Shown: positions 1-13,155 of the stretch, piece after piece
Numbering within the stretch: position 1 is the stretch's first letter
Layout: each line of letters begins with the position of its first letter
NCBI GenBank assembly: GCA_037178855.1
Contig: JASJZC010000001.1
Span: 5,890,001-5,954,000, forward strand
Length of the DNA: 64,000 nucleotides
Source: Oscheius sp. JU75
Lineage: Eukaryota; Nematoda; Chromadorea; Rhabditida; Rhabditidae
Reading direction: 5' to 3'
Notes under the pieces: generated by a model
What the model was told of the DNA's origin: nothing
The model's database searches: none
Seen by the model: only the letters and a program-made list of their open reading frames with translations
Program-made: the position numbers and the translations under genes

Positions 1-2206
1 GTCTAGTGGGGCAGGTCTTCGCAGAGGGACTTTTGGATCTGGGTCAGACTTCGACCCTCAGTCTCCCTGCTCTGCCCCTCTTTGAGGGAGCTTTCAATCT
101 TGATCCAGAAGATGTCTTTCTATTTTTGCACGGAACAAAGCCATCTGATGGACAAGCAGCTATAGATGACCACACGGTCCAGCAGGTTCTTGAACATTCG
201 AAGCTGTTCATAGCGGATGCCAGTGAGAGAATTGTCGAGGCTGTAGTCAAAGGCTACCGTCCGCCTCCCGCTCTTCGATACCTCTGCATTTTCCTGGCCG
301 ATGCGCTCAGAAGACAATTCCCGTCAGCTCCAGCCGTCGACGTCTACAGAACTGTGGCAGTCTTTGCCTACTCCTCACATGCTCGACATCTAATTTCGAC
401 GAAGACTACGGCCGAGGGAGCCGATGCTCACGGTAGACTAGAAAGTGTGCTACAGTTCCTCGAGTACGCTGTGGCCAATCGAGGCTATGGAAATTCTAAA
501 TGGTACTTGACTTCGCTCAACAAACAGATTCACAACATTTCCATTCAGTTCCAGTGAGTCTTGGCTTTTTCCGGATCACATTTTAGTTTAGAGAGATAAC
601 AGAAAAGCTGGTATCTGGAAGTCTCAACGACGTCTTTGGGCTGAACGAATTCACCCACTTCGACCCATCCAACAAGCCAACCCTCAGTCTTCTCGAGACC
701 CAATTGGTCTCTCTCCTCCACTATCTCAAACTCAATGCTCCTGTCGTAAGTCGTCCGTTTCTGCCATGAAAATAGATCATGTTCAGCTCGGTACCGGTAC
801 TGGAAGTCTTCTCCAAGGTCTCCTCTCAAAGTGCTCAGCTCCGGATAAGGCACATACAGACCGAACAGTTGTGTTGTACCTGCGACCCGCTGATGAGGAG
901 CGAGAGGAAAAAGGAGATGAGCAGTTTGTTAGGTAGGTCGAAGGGAGAAGTATAAAACGAAAGACGCGGCCGAACTTCCCCAAATGGGGCAGTCGGTAAG
1001 CTCTTCGAATGCGATGCTGAGCCATTTTCGAAAACATTTTTGATTTTTACAGGCTCTCAGATTAACTATCTGCTTCAGAGCAAAACAACTGACAGTCGAG
1101 CTGCTTGCACATGGGACGGAAGCAGTTGCCTTGACAGAGATGTGCCAGAACGAAGTACCAGAGGAGTTGAAAGAGAGCCAGGAGGAACTTAAAAGGCTCT
1201 TAACTTCCCTGTCCGACAGTGGAAGAATATCGAAACAGGACGACTATCAGCAGGTTCTTACCGACATTGCCAATGTTTGTCTATCTGTTTTTGAAAGTAT
1301 CCGGAAAACATAGGACATCCGTCTGGCGGCAAGAAGAAGAATGGAGCGAGAGACACAGACAAAGACTCTGGCCGAGGCCGAGAAGACTCTGTTGACCCAG
1401 AGGGAAGAGCTGAAGGGACGACTCGCTCGCTACGAGGAATATCTGGACATTTGTCTGGAGAATCTCGGCAGAACTCCTCGACGACAATCCATTCGGGCTG
1501 ACACTCGCTCGGCGGAGAAGGTCGTCAAGACCAGAAAGTCTCTGGATGGACCAAAGTCGATCAAGAATAGTGCTGAAAAGCTGTTTCGGAAGGGATTTTT
1601 GGTGGACATTCAGGTCCCGGGACATGAGACTGTCAAAAAGTAAGTTTTTTGAATTTGTCATAGATAGCTGTCGATGATCTTTCTTGGCATATTCTGTCTC
1701 TTTTTGAAGCTTAGAGTGTGAGAAAAACGATAAAAACAAATTTAGGCGCAGTGAAACTTGCCAGAGAAAAGTGGTGTATGGGTGCGGCGCGCAATCTTCA
1801 CTTGGATGCGCCTATTGTTGTACCGTCGTAGCTCATGCAGGAGAGCCGATTTCGGTTTAGAAATGTACTACAAGCTTGTAGAGCTTGGAAAGAATAGCCC
1901 ATTTTGCATAAACTGAAAACTTAAAAAAAAGGAATCTTCCAGACAGTCGAAGCTCCAGCTGGAAATTGCCAACACAAATCAGAAGGGCGTCTTCCAGATA
2001 ACCATTTTTGATGGAAAATATGTAGTTGGAGGAGTGAAGCTCGACTATCAGGTCTGGAATATTCTATTGTTTTGAAAACCCCATTTAAGGAACTGCTCAA
2101 GGCCGACAGTAGCGAGCAGACCAAAATGACCCTGGGCGAGGGGATGATGGTCGTCGACGTCAGCCATGCTATTGTCTTCATCCAGAAAAAGTTTTATAAT
2201 CAATGA
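1..2206 (+). CDS. IQGAP-like Ras GTPase-activating-like scaffold, 3' part
   Basis: This is the C-terminal part of an IQGAP family cytoskeletal scaffold; the gene continues to the left of the window. The first exon resembles the end of the GAP-related domain (LRYLCIFLADALRRQFP followed by SVLQFLEYAVANRGY). Later exons match the RasGAP_C region: DYQQVLTDIAN, DIRLAARRR and LDICLENLG. The last exons match the family C-terminus (LQLEIANTNQKGVFQITIFD, then AIVFIQKKFYNQ and stop). Introns seen include about 556-593, 745-774, 1640-1942 and 2052-2088, most of them 30-40 nt. The reading frame across the intron at 745-774 could not be settled by eye. An AATAAA lies 35 nt after the stop. IQGAPs bind actin, Cdc42/Rac and myosin light chains at the cell cortex. 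In this copy the usual FLRFINPA motif of the GAP fold is not recognisable. The family is secure; the exact exon ends are not. Confidence 0.85.
1868..1909. repeat. Hairpin element, degenerate copy in an IQGAP intron
   Basis: The left arm CTACAAGCTTGTAG (1868-1881) matches the family, and the right arm near 1896-1909 keeps TTTTGCA. The loop is not well conserved, so this is the weakest assigned copy. Confidence 0.4.
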
Positions 2207-2240
2207 AAAAAGCCCTGTGATCTTCAAGAAAGCTGCTCAG

Positions 2241-2246
2241 AATAAA
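2241..2246 (+). terminator. Polyadenylation signal AATAAA of IQGAP
   Basis: A canonical AATAAA lies 35 nt downstream of the IQGAP stop codon on the same strand. A second AATAAA-like site at about 2723 is too far away to be needed. Confidence 0.6.
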
Positions 2247-3521
2247 GCCTTTATTATTATGGGCTGGGACGCGATCAATTATGACCAAGGATTTATTACT
2301 CGAGGTCAGATCGGGTGGTCTCCATATCCCGAGCGACCATCTATCGATTTCCTCAAAGTCCTCGTTCTCCGCTCCTTTTGTGTTCTTGATCCCGAAAGAC
2401 GACACCCTCCTCATTCTTTTCTGCCCCGTTGTCCTCCGTTTGGCGCCAAATGACGTAATTCAAACCTGAGAGGGGATGGTCGCGCAGCTGTATCGGTTCT
2501 TTTTCTTACCCCCCAAGCGATCTCGTTCTCTCTTTGACGATTTCTGACCAACAGCTGATAGGTAGTATTCTCTCACTGATAAGAGTGCTGACTCACTGTT
2601 TTGGACAGTTCACTATAACTGTATTAAGCCTTGGATCTATTTTGAGTCTCGTCATCTCTCTCAATCGTAACATAGAAATTACTGTTATGCCCCATTCCGG
2701 CGATCACTCTTGACTCATCTTACAATAAACTCTACGATTTTAGCTTCAAAATAGCTTAACGTCTGACCACAGCAACGATTCAATAGCCTCTCCGATAACT
2801 CTCAGTCTTCCTCTTAACACAGTCTTGTATTCTATAGATGTTTTGATGAAAACGGAAGCTCGATACACATTTCATCAACGCTGATACTTCTTATACTTGG
2901 ACTTTTGAAGGCACAGGTTGATAACTAAATCATGTCGGGAGCTTACTGAAGTTTCTGTACTCCTGCTTGCGAAAAGACAACCCCAAAAGTTTCTATCACA
3001 CTGATAAGACAACTGTCTCACTCTTTCCCTCATTTCTGTTGTGAACTGTCATTTTGTGACTTTTCTGATTTGCAACGGGGAGAAAGTCTGTGATGATCTC
3101 CAAGACACTTCCAGCTCGAAAGTAAGTACCGAATCTTTCTAAGTCTCTCTTGATCTCTTTTATAACTGCTCCTGTGGCAGAAGAAGTAAGAGATTGTTTG
3201 CATAACCTAAGCATCATCCTTACCATCTAAACATCATCACCTCACATGCCCCCTCCTATTTATCAGTTTCCGGTCTTTGAGGCTGTTTCTGAATCAGTCT
3301 TTGTATCCAGCGTTCTCTGCTTAATAGCCTATCAACTCCAGTCATTAGTGCTGTCTGTATCTCATTCTCACGAGACCCCGACATTTTGCCTTCAAAACAA
3401 GACGGTTCTGCAGATCAAATCCTTGATCTGAAGAACTTGAAGAGAATGACTCGGTTGCCCCCATATTAATCAGTTTCCGGTCATCACTCTCGTCATCCAA
3501 TCTAAATACACAATTTCGGAG

Positions 3522-3529
3522 TATATATT
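3522..3529 (+). promoter_or_regulatory. Possible TATA element of the myosin II gene
   Basis: A TATATA run lies about 215 bp before the myosin ATG and about 200 bp before the putative trans-splice acceptor. This distance suits a short outron. It is supported only by motif and position. Confidence 0.3.
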
Positions 3530-3740
3530 GCCTCTCCAGCCTTCGTTCTCAGCCACCCAGCTGCCCTGACCAGGTGTTCGCAATCCTGTCCAAGGTTGAA
3601 ATCTTCCTCCTTCTCTCTCTATCATCAGTTCCGGCCATTCGGCCTGTACCCCCTCGAACTCGTAGCCCAGATAGATTAGATCCGATACCTTTCGTCCTCT
3701 TCGCTCACACCTCTAATTTGCATATTTCAGCCAGTTCCAT

Positions 3741-6700
3741 ATGTCTGAGCTGGAGTTCCTTCGGGTCAACCGATCCTACGAGGACCCGGCTCTGTCAGCC
3801 GAATGGGCCAAGTTCCCGCGCGTCTGGGTTCCGAGCGACAAAGACGGATTCGCGTTGGCTACTGTCATCAATGAGAGCAATGGTTCGATTATCTATTGAT
3901 TGAAAGTATAGGTGTTTAGGTTTCGTCGATGTCCAGATCACAGAGACCAATGAGAAGCAGAGAGTCAGTCGTGACGATATTCACAAGGTAAGATTGCCTT
4001 TTCGGGCATAAACACAAGTTTTATGATTTACTGCAAAGTTGTAGAGCAGGTCAAGAGCTACAACTTTGCAGAACGAAAAATGTCTGCTTGACAGAAAGCA
4101 ATTGTGCTGAAGTGAAAACATAGTGTGAGAGCCACAACAGTGCATGGTCGTCTAACTTGTGACCGCAACATGAAGTTTTAGGTCAATCCTCCGCGCTTCG
4201 ACAAGTGTGAGGACATGTCCTCGATGTCCTGTCTCAACGAGGCTGCTGTTCTTCACAATCTGAAGCAACGCTACTTCTCCGATCTGGCATGTCTTTTGAG
4301 AGAACAGGACTAACTCCCTCTTCAGATCTACACCTATTCCGGACTGTTCTGCGTCGTGATCAACCCCTATCGACGTCTGCCGATCTACTCGGACAGTCTG
4401 GCCGATCAGTTCAAGGGCAAGAAGAGGAAGGAAATGCCTCCGCACATCTTTGCCGTCACCGACGAAGCCTACAGGAGCATGTTGAAGGAAAAAGAGGATC
4501 AGAGCATTCTTTGCACGTGAGTCATCCAGATGGTGGATGTGTCATTGCAATGTTTAGGGGGGAATCCGGTGCTGGAAAGACAGAGAACACAAAGAAGGTC
4601 ATACAGTATCTGGCCCAGGTGGCAGGATCGAGAAAGACTGGAGTAAGCCTCTACGATTGACATTCTTACAGACAAAGTTTAGAAGGCAGACCTGGACATG
4701 TCACACCAGAGAGCCGTTGGACATCTGGAAGAACAGCTACTCCAAGCAAATCCCATTCTCGAGGCTTTCGGAAACAGCAAGACTGTCAAGAACGACAACT
4801 CATCACGCTTTGTATAGCTCCATTCAAGTCCGAACTTCATAGTCATGTTTAGGGAAAATTCGTTCGAATTCATTTCGATGCCGCCGGCTACATAAGCGGC
4901 GCAAACATTGAGTTCTATCTCCTGGAAAAGTCTCGTGTTCTGAGGCAGGCCTCGCAGGAAAGAACCTTCCATTTCTTCTACCAATTCATCAAGGGAGCTC
5001 CAGCTGCCGTTCGAAGTGAGGCTATCTTCCCTCTTCTCTCTAATCGAATTCAGATGACTGTCTGCTAGAGGACTCCCCCTCTAAGTACCGTTTCCTGTCT
5101 AACGGGGACATCAAGATTCCAGCTTTCGATGACATCAAAGGCTTCCAGGAGACCCTCGAAGCTATGGATGTCATGGGATTCACCGAGGCTGAAGTCCAAT
5201 GTAAGCCTCGCAGAAATTGTCGCGCGGCCTTTGCCACTTTGCGCTGTCGGTTATATATACTTCCGATTTGGATCCAAAGTGGTCGGGTTTGTTTCACACA
5301 AAGGTCACACAAAGTTTTTTTCTCTTGTCAAATGGTAACTCAAATAAATTAACTGACTGAACATTTCAGCCATCTGCCGCATCGTCTCAGCCCTTCTCCT
5401 ATTCGGAAATCTAGAATTTGCTCAAGAGGGAAAAAACAGCGATCAGGCCGTAATCACAAACGATGCTGTCGCGCAGAAGATTGCCACCCTCCTCAACATC
5501 AACTTCTCCGAAATGATGAAAGCCTTTCTGAAGCCGAAGATCAAGGTCCATCGTGATCACGTGCATCGGAGTCAGAACCAGGAGCAGGCATGTTTCGCCG
5601 TCGAGGCGATTGCCAAGGCCTGCTACGAGAGACTCTTCCGTTGGTTAGTCCAGCGTCTGAATAAGAGTCTCGATCGCACTCGACAGCATTCGATCAGCTT
5701 CATCGGAATCCTAGATATTGCTGGGTATGTTCCAATAACCAACAGGTTAAAAATATCTGTTGTAGGTTCGAGATTTTCGAGATGAACTCCTTCGAGCAGC
5801 TTTGCATCAACTACACCAACGAGAAACTGCAGCAGCTCTTCAACAACACCATGTTTGTGCGCGAACAGCAGGAATACCTGGACGAGGGTCTCGAGTGGGA
5901 CATGATCGACTTCGGCCTGAATCTGCAGCCGACCATCGATCTGATTGAAAAGGTATAGTTGACTGACAACCCTGTCGTGATTGAATGATTCGGGAGTAGT
6001 TTTCTGGCTCAAAAGTACGCGCGTGGGATTTTGTTAGACTACTGAGTGGGAACCTTTTTGAACCGAGATGATACGAGTTCACCAAGGAAAGCTTGTAACG
6101 ATGTTTCCAATGATTTGACCACATTCTCTCTTACAGCCCATGGGAATCATGGCCATCCTGGACGACGTCTGTCTCTTCCCCGGAGGAAACGACGTCTCTC
6201 TTGTCCAGCGTCTGGTCAACCAGCACAGTAGTCATCCCAAGTTCGTCGTCCCGGAGATGAGAGCTAAGAGCGACTTTGCTGTTGTCCACTACGCTGGCCG
6301 AGTCGACTACCGGGCTGCCGAGTGGAGAGTTAAGAACATGGACCCGCTGAACGACAACATTGTCGATCTACTGCAGAATTCGAAGGACAGTCTGTTGGCA
6401 GAACTGTGGAAAGACAGTAGGTTTCTGGGAGTTTGACTAACAGACCATCCTTTCAGCTACGGACATGTGTAAGATGAGCGCTACCGAGGTCGGAGACGCG
6501 GCCAGTGCTTTCGGGGCTCGTGCCAAGAAGGGAATGTTCCGGACGGTCAGCCAACTGTACAAGGAGCAGCTCATGTCATTGATGTCCACTCTCCGCCACA
6601 CCAACCTTCACTTTGTCCGCTGCATCATCCCGAACCACGAGAAGAAGTCCGGCGTGATCAATGCTCATTTGGTCCTGGATCAGCTCCGCTGCAATGGGGT

Positions 6701-9700
6701 TCTGGAAGGGATCCGCATCTGTCGTCAGGGTTTCCCCAATCGCTTGCCATTCCAAGAGTTCCGTCAACGTTATGAACGTCTCTTGGCCCCGGATGCCATC
6801 CCACATAACTTTATGGACGGTCGCGAAGCCGCGAAGAGGATCGTAGACAGTCTGGAGATTGCATCGACGCTGTATCGCATTGGACAGTCAAAGATCTTCT
6901 TCAGGACTGGAGTCATTGCTGAACTTGAACGACAACGAGACGAAAAGCTGGCAGAACTCATCGTTGCTTTCCAGGTAAGTGTCAGTCAGCGGTTGGTAGA
7001 CAGGGTATTTGTGACATGGTCGGAATTCTGGATCCGGTAATAGCATGCCATTAAAAAAAGTCGAAATGTGATATCTTCAGGCATCGGTTCGTGGAGCTCT
7101 GGCCAGAAAGCGTTTCGCTCGTCTGCGCGAGCAGGCGCAGGCCTTGACCATCATTCAGCGAAATGGACTTGCCTGGATGAAGCTGAGAAATTGGCAGTGG
7201 TGGAGACTCTACACCAAGGCACGAGAGTGTATCTTCTAAACAATTTGAGGATTTCAGGTGAAGCCGATAGTCAATGCGAACAGTCACCACGAAAAGATTG
7301 CCGAGAAGGAGATTGAGCTGAAGACCACGACGGAGAAGCTACGTCGTAGTGAAGTCCACATCAGTAGCATAACGGAGATGCTCGGAAAGGCCGAAGAGGA
7401 GCGAACTCGTCTGCAGCAGAGACTCGAAATTGAATCGATGGCCAGAGTGGAAGAGGCCGAAGAGATCAATCGTGTCGTAGCCAAGAAGACGGAGCTCGAG
7501 AGCCGTATGGAGGATTTGGAAAAGATGTTGACGATCGAGGAATCGGCGAGGAAGGTAGCCGAAGAGGAGCGTCACAAGCTCCTGCAGATGGTTCGGGATG
7601 TCGAGGATCAGCTTGCCGAGGAGGAGAATCTCAGACAGAGAATGTATCTCGAGAAGAAGACGGCCGATCAGAAGCTCAAAGAACTCGAAGTCTTCAAGAT
7701 GGGCGCGGATGAGGGCATCTCCCGTCTGAGCAAGGAGAAACAGACTCTTGAGGCCAAACTGCAACAGCTGGGAGGGCAGTTAGAGCACGAGGACAAGAAG
7801 ATTCGTGATCTGGTGAAGGACAAAAGAACTTTGGAGGGACAGCTGGCCCAGACCCAAGAAGATTTCGAGAAGGAAAAACACACGCGTGCAGCTCTGGAAG
7901 CAGCCAAGAGAGAGATTGAGAATCAACTAAGGGAAACCCGAGAAGTTGCGGCTGAGCATCTCAGAAGAACTGAGGAGTTGACGACTCTCCTGACCAGGAA
8001 GGAGTCCGAGAACAATGAGATTCTGCTGAAGTAAGTTGCTAGGGAAGAGACCTGTCGCTAGTCTGGTCATTCAATTTGCGTAAGACAGTTGGACCTGATC
8101 CAAAGGGTGGCGCAACCTTCCTGGCCTAGCTCAGTCGGTAGCACTCCGCCTGTAGACCTATATAACAAGTCTTTCCCCCCCCCCCCTCCCTCCCTCCCTC
8201 CTACTCCTGAAAATGACTACATGCTGCTCCCAGAATCACTTGTATCGTGATCTTGAAAAATATCCTCGTTCAGGAACGACAAGGAGGCAGACGACCGTCA
8301 GAAGTTGGAGAAGGAACGTCGTGAGCTCCTTCACCGAATCGACGAACTCTCTGAGAGCTTGAGAGAGGAGCAGAACCAGAGATTGCGAGCCGAGAAGTAC
8401 AGAAAAGATCTGAGCGAGGAGCTCGAAGCCTACAAGGTGGAATTGGAGGAGACACAGGACAAGACGACGCTGATCGCAACCAAACGCGATGAGGAAAATT
8501 CCCGACTCAGGGTTTGCTTGACAGTCTGGCTTTTTGACATGGGATTGCTTAGAAACAACTGGATGACATGACCAAACAGTCCAATGAGCGAGTCGACTCC
8601 CAGAGGATCAAGTTCCAGAGACAAATTGAGGATCTCAACGAGGAAATTGACCTATTGAAGAAGCAGAAAATTGATGTGCGAATCTTTTTAAAACCTCAAT
8701 GAGATCTATGTTTTCAGTTCGAAAAGCTTCGAATCCACTTCGAAGCCGAGGTTGAGAACCAGCTGGTCGAGTTGGAGAGTCTGAGGCAGGCCAGACAGGA
8801 ATCGGATCGTCGTAGAAAGGCCGTGGAGAATGATCTCAACGACCAGATCCGTCAGAACGGCCAGCTAAATCAGGAATGCGAGCAATTGACCAGCAGAATC
8901 GAAAAGGTGGGTGTGTTGGTCAGAAAAGATCCGGGATGATACGGGAGAGTACTTGTCCAGATAGGTTACGAAAAAATACGATTACCGAGGCGATACGGGC
9001 GAGATTTTATCAAAATGTCAAAGGGACGAGTGTACAATAGCCGAGGTAGTATGGGTGAGAGTGTCTTTTTCCGAAAGAATACTGGCAGGACAGATTTGAC
9101 GATACTTTTTCAGCTCGACGGTGAACTGGATCAATTGATGAAGATCAGAGAACAGGACTCGTCTTCGAACAGTGCCCTTCAGAAGAAAATCTCCGCTCTG
9201 GAGGCTGAACTAGTTGAAGCTCAAGAGGCTAGGGATGAAGCCAATAGTGCCAAGAACGGTGTCCTGACCAAGTTGCGGCAATCCGAAGACGCTCACAGTG
9301 ATCTACTCGACAAGGTTGATGAGCTCATCTTCAAGAATGACAAGCAGGACAAGGTTCGCTTCGAGGTATTGATTTCGCTATTGTGCTTTTTTCAGGAAAT
9401 CAGTGCCTTGAAGACTCAACTGAACGAGGCCAAGAACAAGATGAATACCGATGTTGCCGAGAGACTGGAGGAACAGAGGAAGAAGTTGACTCGCGAGTTG
9501 CAAGAGGCTCTGGCTCGTGCCGAGGAGGCTGAATCTGCTAGGGATAAGGCCGAGAAGGCAAAGAACAAGGCTATCCAGGAGGTAAGGATACGATCTTTTT
9601 CATCCAGCTGAGAATGTACTATTGACTCCTTAATTGAACTAATCATTTTCAGCACGACGACGCTGCAAGAACCGTGGACGAGCTGTCAGTTCAGCTCCGA

Positions 9701-11778
9701 GAGTACGAGCGGAAGAGTCGAAAGCATGACCAGCTACTGACTGAGGAGAAGAACAACACGACTCTGGCGCAGCAGGCTGTCTATGCCCATCAGCAGACGA
9801 TTCGCGAGATGGAGACAAAGCAGATGAAGTCTGACAATCAGCATCAAGCTGACCAGGAAACCATTGAGCTGTTGGAGAAGGAGCGTCGAACACTGCGACT
9901 GGAAGTGGACAGCCTGGCCTCGAACAAGGACGACGTCGGCAGAAATGCCTTTGAGCTCGAGAAGGCCAAGCGTCGTCTAGAAGAAGAGCTGGTGAAGGCG
10001 AGGGAGATTGTCATCGAGCTCGAAGACGCCGTGCAAATTGCCGAAGACAACAAGTCTCGCATCGAGATCAACTTCCAAGCTGCCCGAAACGAATGGGAGA
10101 GGACGCTGCAGAATCGCGATCAGGAGGAAGAGGAGCGTAGACGACAGATCACCAAGCAATTGAGAGATCTAGAAGAGGAACTCGAAGCCGAGAGACATGC
10201 CAGAACTTCGGCCGTTTCTGCCAAGAAAAAGCAGGAATCCGAATTTGGCAGTTTGAGGGACGAGTTGGAGAATGCTCAGAAGCAGCTGGAGGAACTGGTC
10301 CGACACAATCGGAAGCTGCAGCAAGCTCACAAGGACGCCATCAGCGAGGGCTCCGATGCTCGGCTTGCACTGGACGAGGCCTTGTTGGCTAGTCGTGAGG
10401 CAGAGAGAAGGTATGTTGGGCGAAAGAAAGTAAGAAGGCTTTTTTGTTCAGAGCGAAGCAACTGGAAGCTGAGGTGCTGCGCCTGGAAGAAGAGATCACT
10501 CTACTGACAGCGAGTAAGAAGAAGCTTGAACTCGAAAGAGATGAGATGGAGTACCTATTCGAGGCCGCCAAGAAGGGTTCCATTGGTTCAGAGGAAAAAA
10601 GACGTCTGGAGCGTAGAATCCAAGAGCTGGAAGAGGATCTGGATGAGGAACGTGCCTCGGGAGAGAGCTTCCTTCAGAAGCTGAATGCGGCACAGAGACA
10701 GGTAGAGACGCTCACATCGGAACTGACCTCGGAGAGAGCCTGCTCCGAAAGACTCGAGGCCGATAAGACGGGTCTGGAGAGACAACTGACCGAGGCTAAG
10801 GAGAAGCTGAGCAACATTGAAGGTGGGTCTTTCGGTAGTCAAGCTAAGGAAAAGTTCAGGAACCATCGCTGCCCGCTTCAGAGCCCAGATTGCAACGAGT
10901 GAGGAAAGAAGAAATCAGATGGAACACGAGCTGAACGACGTCCTGTCTGAAAGAAACAGACTGAGAAGCAAGGTAGGAGAAGGATAACATTACTTTCCGT
11001 GTCAAGTATATGCCTCCGAACAGAAAATACCGCGACCGCTTTCTGGCATTAGTCCTTCAAACTCTTGTCATATCGCAGACATTCCCTGACAAATGCGCTC
11101 TCACTTGAAAGCTCTTGTGGTAAAAAAGACGATAAAAGCATTTTCTGGGAAAGAGAACATCGTCAGAACAAAATAGAAATTGAGTGCGGCACACTTTGTG
11201 CACCTCGTAGAATCAAAAAGGGTGCTGTGAATTGGTAGTGATTTCAACAAGAACAGCGATTCAACTAAACCTATTTCAGTATACTCGGGCTGAAGGCAAG
11301 CTTGCTCAATTGAACGAGGAGATGGAGACACTCAAACTGACAGCTCAACAGGAGACTGACAGCACGGAGAGAATGACAAGACTGTATCGACAGGCCAAGA
11401 GAGATCTCCAAGAACGGGAAGACGACCTGAGCAGGGAAAATTCAAAGAGCAAAGAGCTGAGAAGAAAGATAGACGACGTCGAGGAGCGACTCGAGACTCT
11501 CCAGAAAGAGAATCAGACTCTGAAGAGTCGTATCAATGCGGAGCGACGTATCTCGATGATGCCAGCATCTTCGAGAATGCGATTCGGTAGCACGAGTTCC
11601 ATTAACAAAGGTATAAGAATGGGTGGGTTTCGATGGAAATTGTCTGATTTCAGCTGATGATTCCGTCATAATCGAGGAGCATATACGACCGGGATCGAGG
11701 ACGAACGCCTCACAGTACGGTGGACAAGGAAGTGAGGAGGATCGAGACTCCCTCCGAGGGGACGTCTTCCGCTCTTAA
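3741..11778 (+). CDS. Non-muscle myosin II heavy chain
   Basis: This is a complete actin motor of class II, the cortical contractile motor used in cytokinesis and cell shape. The ATG lies 10 nt after TTTCAG at 3725-3730, and the gene ends at TAA 11776-11778. In order it has an SH3-like N-terminus, P-loop GESGAGKT (about 4560-4583), switch I NDNSSRFG (about 4792-4812, completed after an intron), switch II DIAGFE split by an intron near 5725, an SH1-helix region [19 protein letters not shown] (about 6686), and an IQ neck ending WWRLYTK before a proline. An uninterrupted coiled-coil tail runs from about 7258 to 11550. The C-terminus is a short serine-rich non-helical tailpiece ([11 protein letters not shown]), typical of the non-muscle/smooth rather than the sarcomeric type. 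About 20 introns are present, many of 35-60 nt; larger ones at about 8032-8273 and 10974-11279 hold repeats. All motor motifs look intact. Confidence 0.93.
4031..4071. repeat. 14-bp arm / 13-nt loop hairpin element, copy 1 (reverse orientation)
   Basis: A perfect inverted repeat, CTGCAAAGTTGTAG at 4031-4044 and its complement at 4058-4071, sits inside a myosin intron. The loop read on the minus strand contains TTGACCTGCT, matching the loop core of other copies. Confidence 0.85.
8120..8206 (+). repeat. tRNA-like 5' half and C-rich tract in a myosin intron
   Basis: The sequence TAGCTCAGTCGGTAGCAC is a good A-box region, followed by CTGTAGA as in a tyrosine tRNA anticodon arm. No B box follows. 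A poly-C/TCCC low-complexity tract lies at about 8177-8201. This is probably a truncated tRNA-derived element and not a tRNA gene. Confidence 0.55.
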
Positions 11779-11988
11779 AGCAGTTTCATATAATCATTCG
11801 CAACATATTATTTGTACGAGCTTTTTAAAAGTAAACTCGCTTCAAAGGGATCTTTCCGACAGCGTGTCTGTGGTCGCAAGGCAGGAATTAAAGTAGTTTT
11901 CTATACTATAGCAAGAGGGAAGAACAAGTCCAGCTTCATCACAATTTAATTTATCGGGAAGCAACTGTTTTACAGAGGCGGAAAGAGC

Positions 11989-13155
11989 CTACTGCTTCGG
12001 GACTTCGATCAATGGATTGACGCCGAAGATGGAGGAGAAGAGCAGCTCGAGCGCGAAGATGACGAGCACATAGGCGAGCTGAGACACGCCGGCCGAGAAC
12101 GTCTTTTCCTTCTCCGACTGACATGTTAACTGAAAATCCATCAACTACTAATGTACACGAATGTCCACGAGCACGAACTAAAAGCTGGCAAATCATGTCC
12201 TATGGGGTGGTAAGTCAGCTGTGAAACGTATGGGCTTTGCTACAAGGAAAACCGCGCAGTTGTCAACGCTAACAATAGATCAGGACTGGTCAAATTATAA
12301 AGTTCAAAACAAAATAGGAACGAGCCTGAAAGTGAAGAGCAAAGAAGGCCGAGTGGATGGCGACGGCGAGAAAGACGGTCACGGAAAGGTATCCGATGGG
12401 CAGGAAGCTGGCCAGCAGGCCCAGGATTGTAGTGATGGCCGATCCGATGGCGAAGAACTGGATGCGATCCATGCCGACGAGGGGCGTGGAGAGAATCTCG
12501 TTGTCGATGAGAAGGGCAAAGACGAGAGGCGGGATGAAGTGAACGGCGGGAGCCATGCTGGTCGTAGAGGGCATCAGATGGCCAGCCAGAGTACCCATGG
12601 ACAGCGACAGACCGAACAGAACCGAGCGGCGATCCATGTCGTCCAGAGCTGAAAAACGGCTATTTAGAATCGCTCAATTCTTTCAATTTCAACGGATTTG
12701 TCCTACGCAATAGAGTACATAAAGTACATAAAGTCAAGCTGACCGGCATTCTTGCGAATCGCGAGGTAGACGTAGATGGGAATGATGACTAGGAGTGTCA
12801 GCTCGATGTATCCGTCGAAGATCACGTCCATCAGACCGTTCAGAGTGTAGACGCCTATCATTTGTCCGTAGGAGAGTCCCGTCATGAGCAGACTGATGCC
12901 TAGATAGGTCTCGACGAGCGTGTTCTTCCACTCCTTGTCCACTTTGGCGATCGGCTCTGTCTGTGCCCAGGCCGTGCTGATGTGGTCGCGAAGATCAAGA
13001 CTGGCCGGCTCGATGATCTCCTTGGTCCGTTCGGTAGCTTTCGCCAGTCGTTCGCCGGCCACAAAGATTCCATCGTAGTAGGCCACGAAACGACGACGCA
13101 GCGTCTCAGCCGTCGTCAACAGTTGCTCCATATAGCGATCTCCCACTTCGGTCAT
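11989..13155 (-). CDS. Multi-pass membrane protein of unknown family
   Basis: There are three exons, about 13155-12709, 12649-12312 and 12131-11989, encoding roughly 300 residues. The ATG lies directly after TGTACAG on the minus strand, an acceptor with no spacer, which supports this start. The first about 90 residues are soluble and partly charged (VGDRYMEQLL, RRRFVAYYDG). About seven hydrophobic segments follow, including LTLLVIIPIYVYLAI, SVLFGLSLSMGTLAGHL, HFIPPLVFALLI, IGSAITTILGLLASF and QLAYVLVIFALELLF. The C-terminus is NPLIEVPKQ. The middle exon carries a conserved-looking LDDMDRRSVLFG. I do not recognise the family and assign no function. The end of exon 2 is inferred (a donor in GTTTTGAAC keeps phase). 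The 3' end faces the myosin 3' end across 210 bp. Confidence 0.7.

Larger units (their letters stand above)
2207..3740. other. Intergenic region upstream of myosin II
   Basis: No coding exon is recognisable here. The part next to myosin has a TATATA at about 3522-3528 and T/C-rich sequence, and ends in a splice-acceptor-like TTTCAG at 3725-3730. It probably holds the myosin promoter and outron. Confidence 0.5.
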
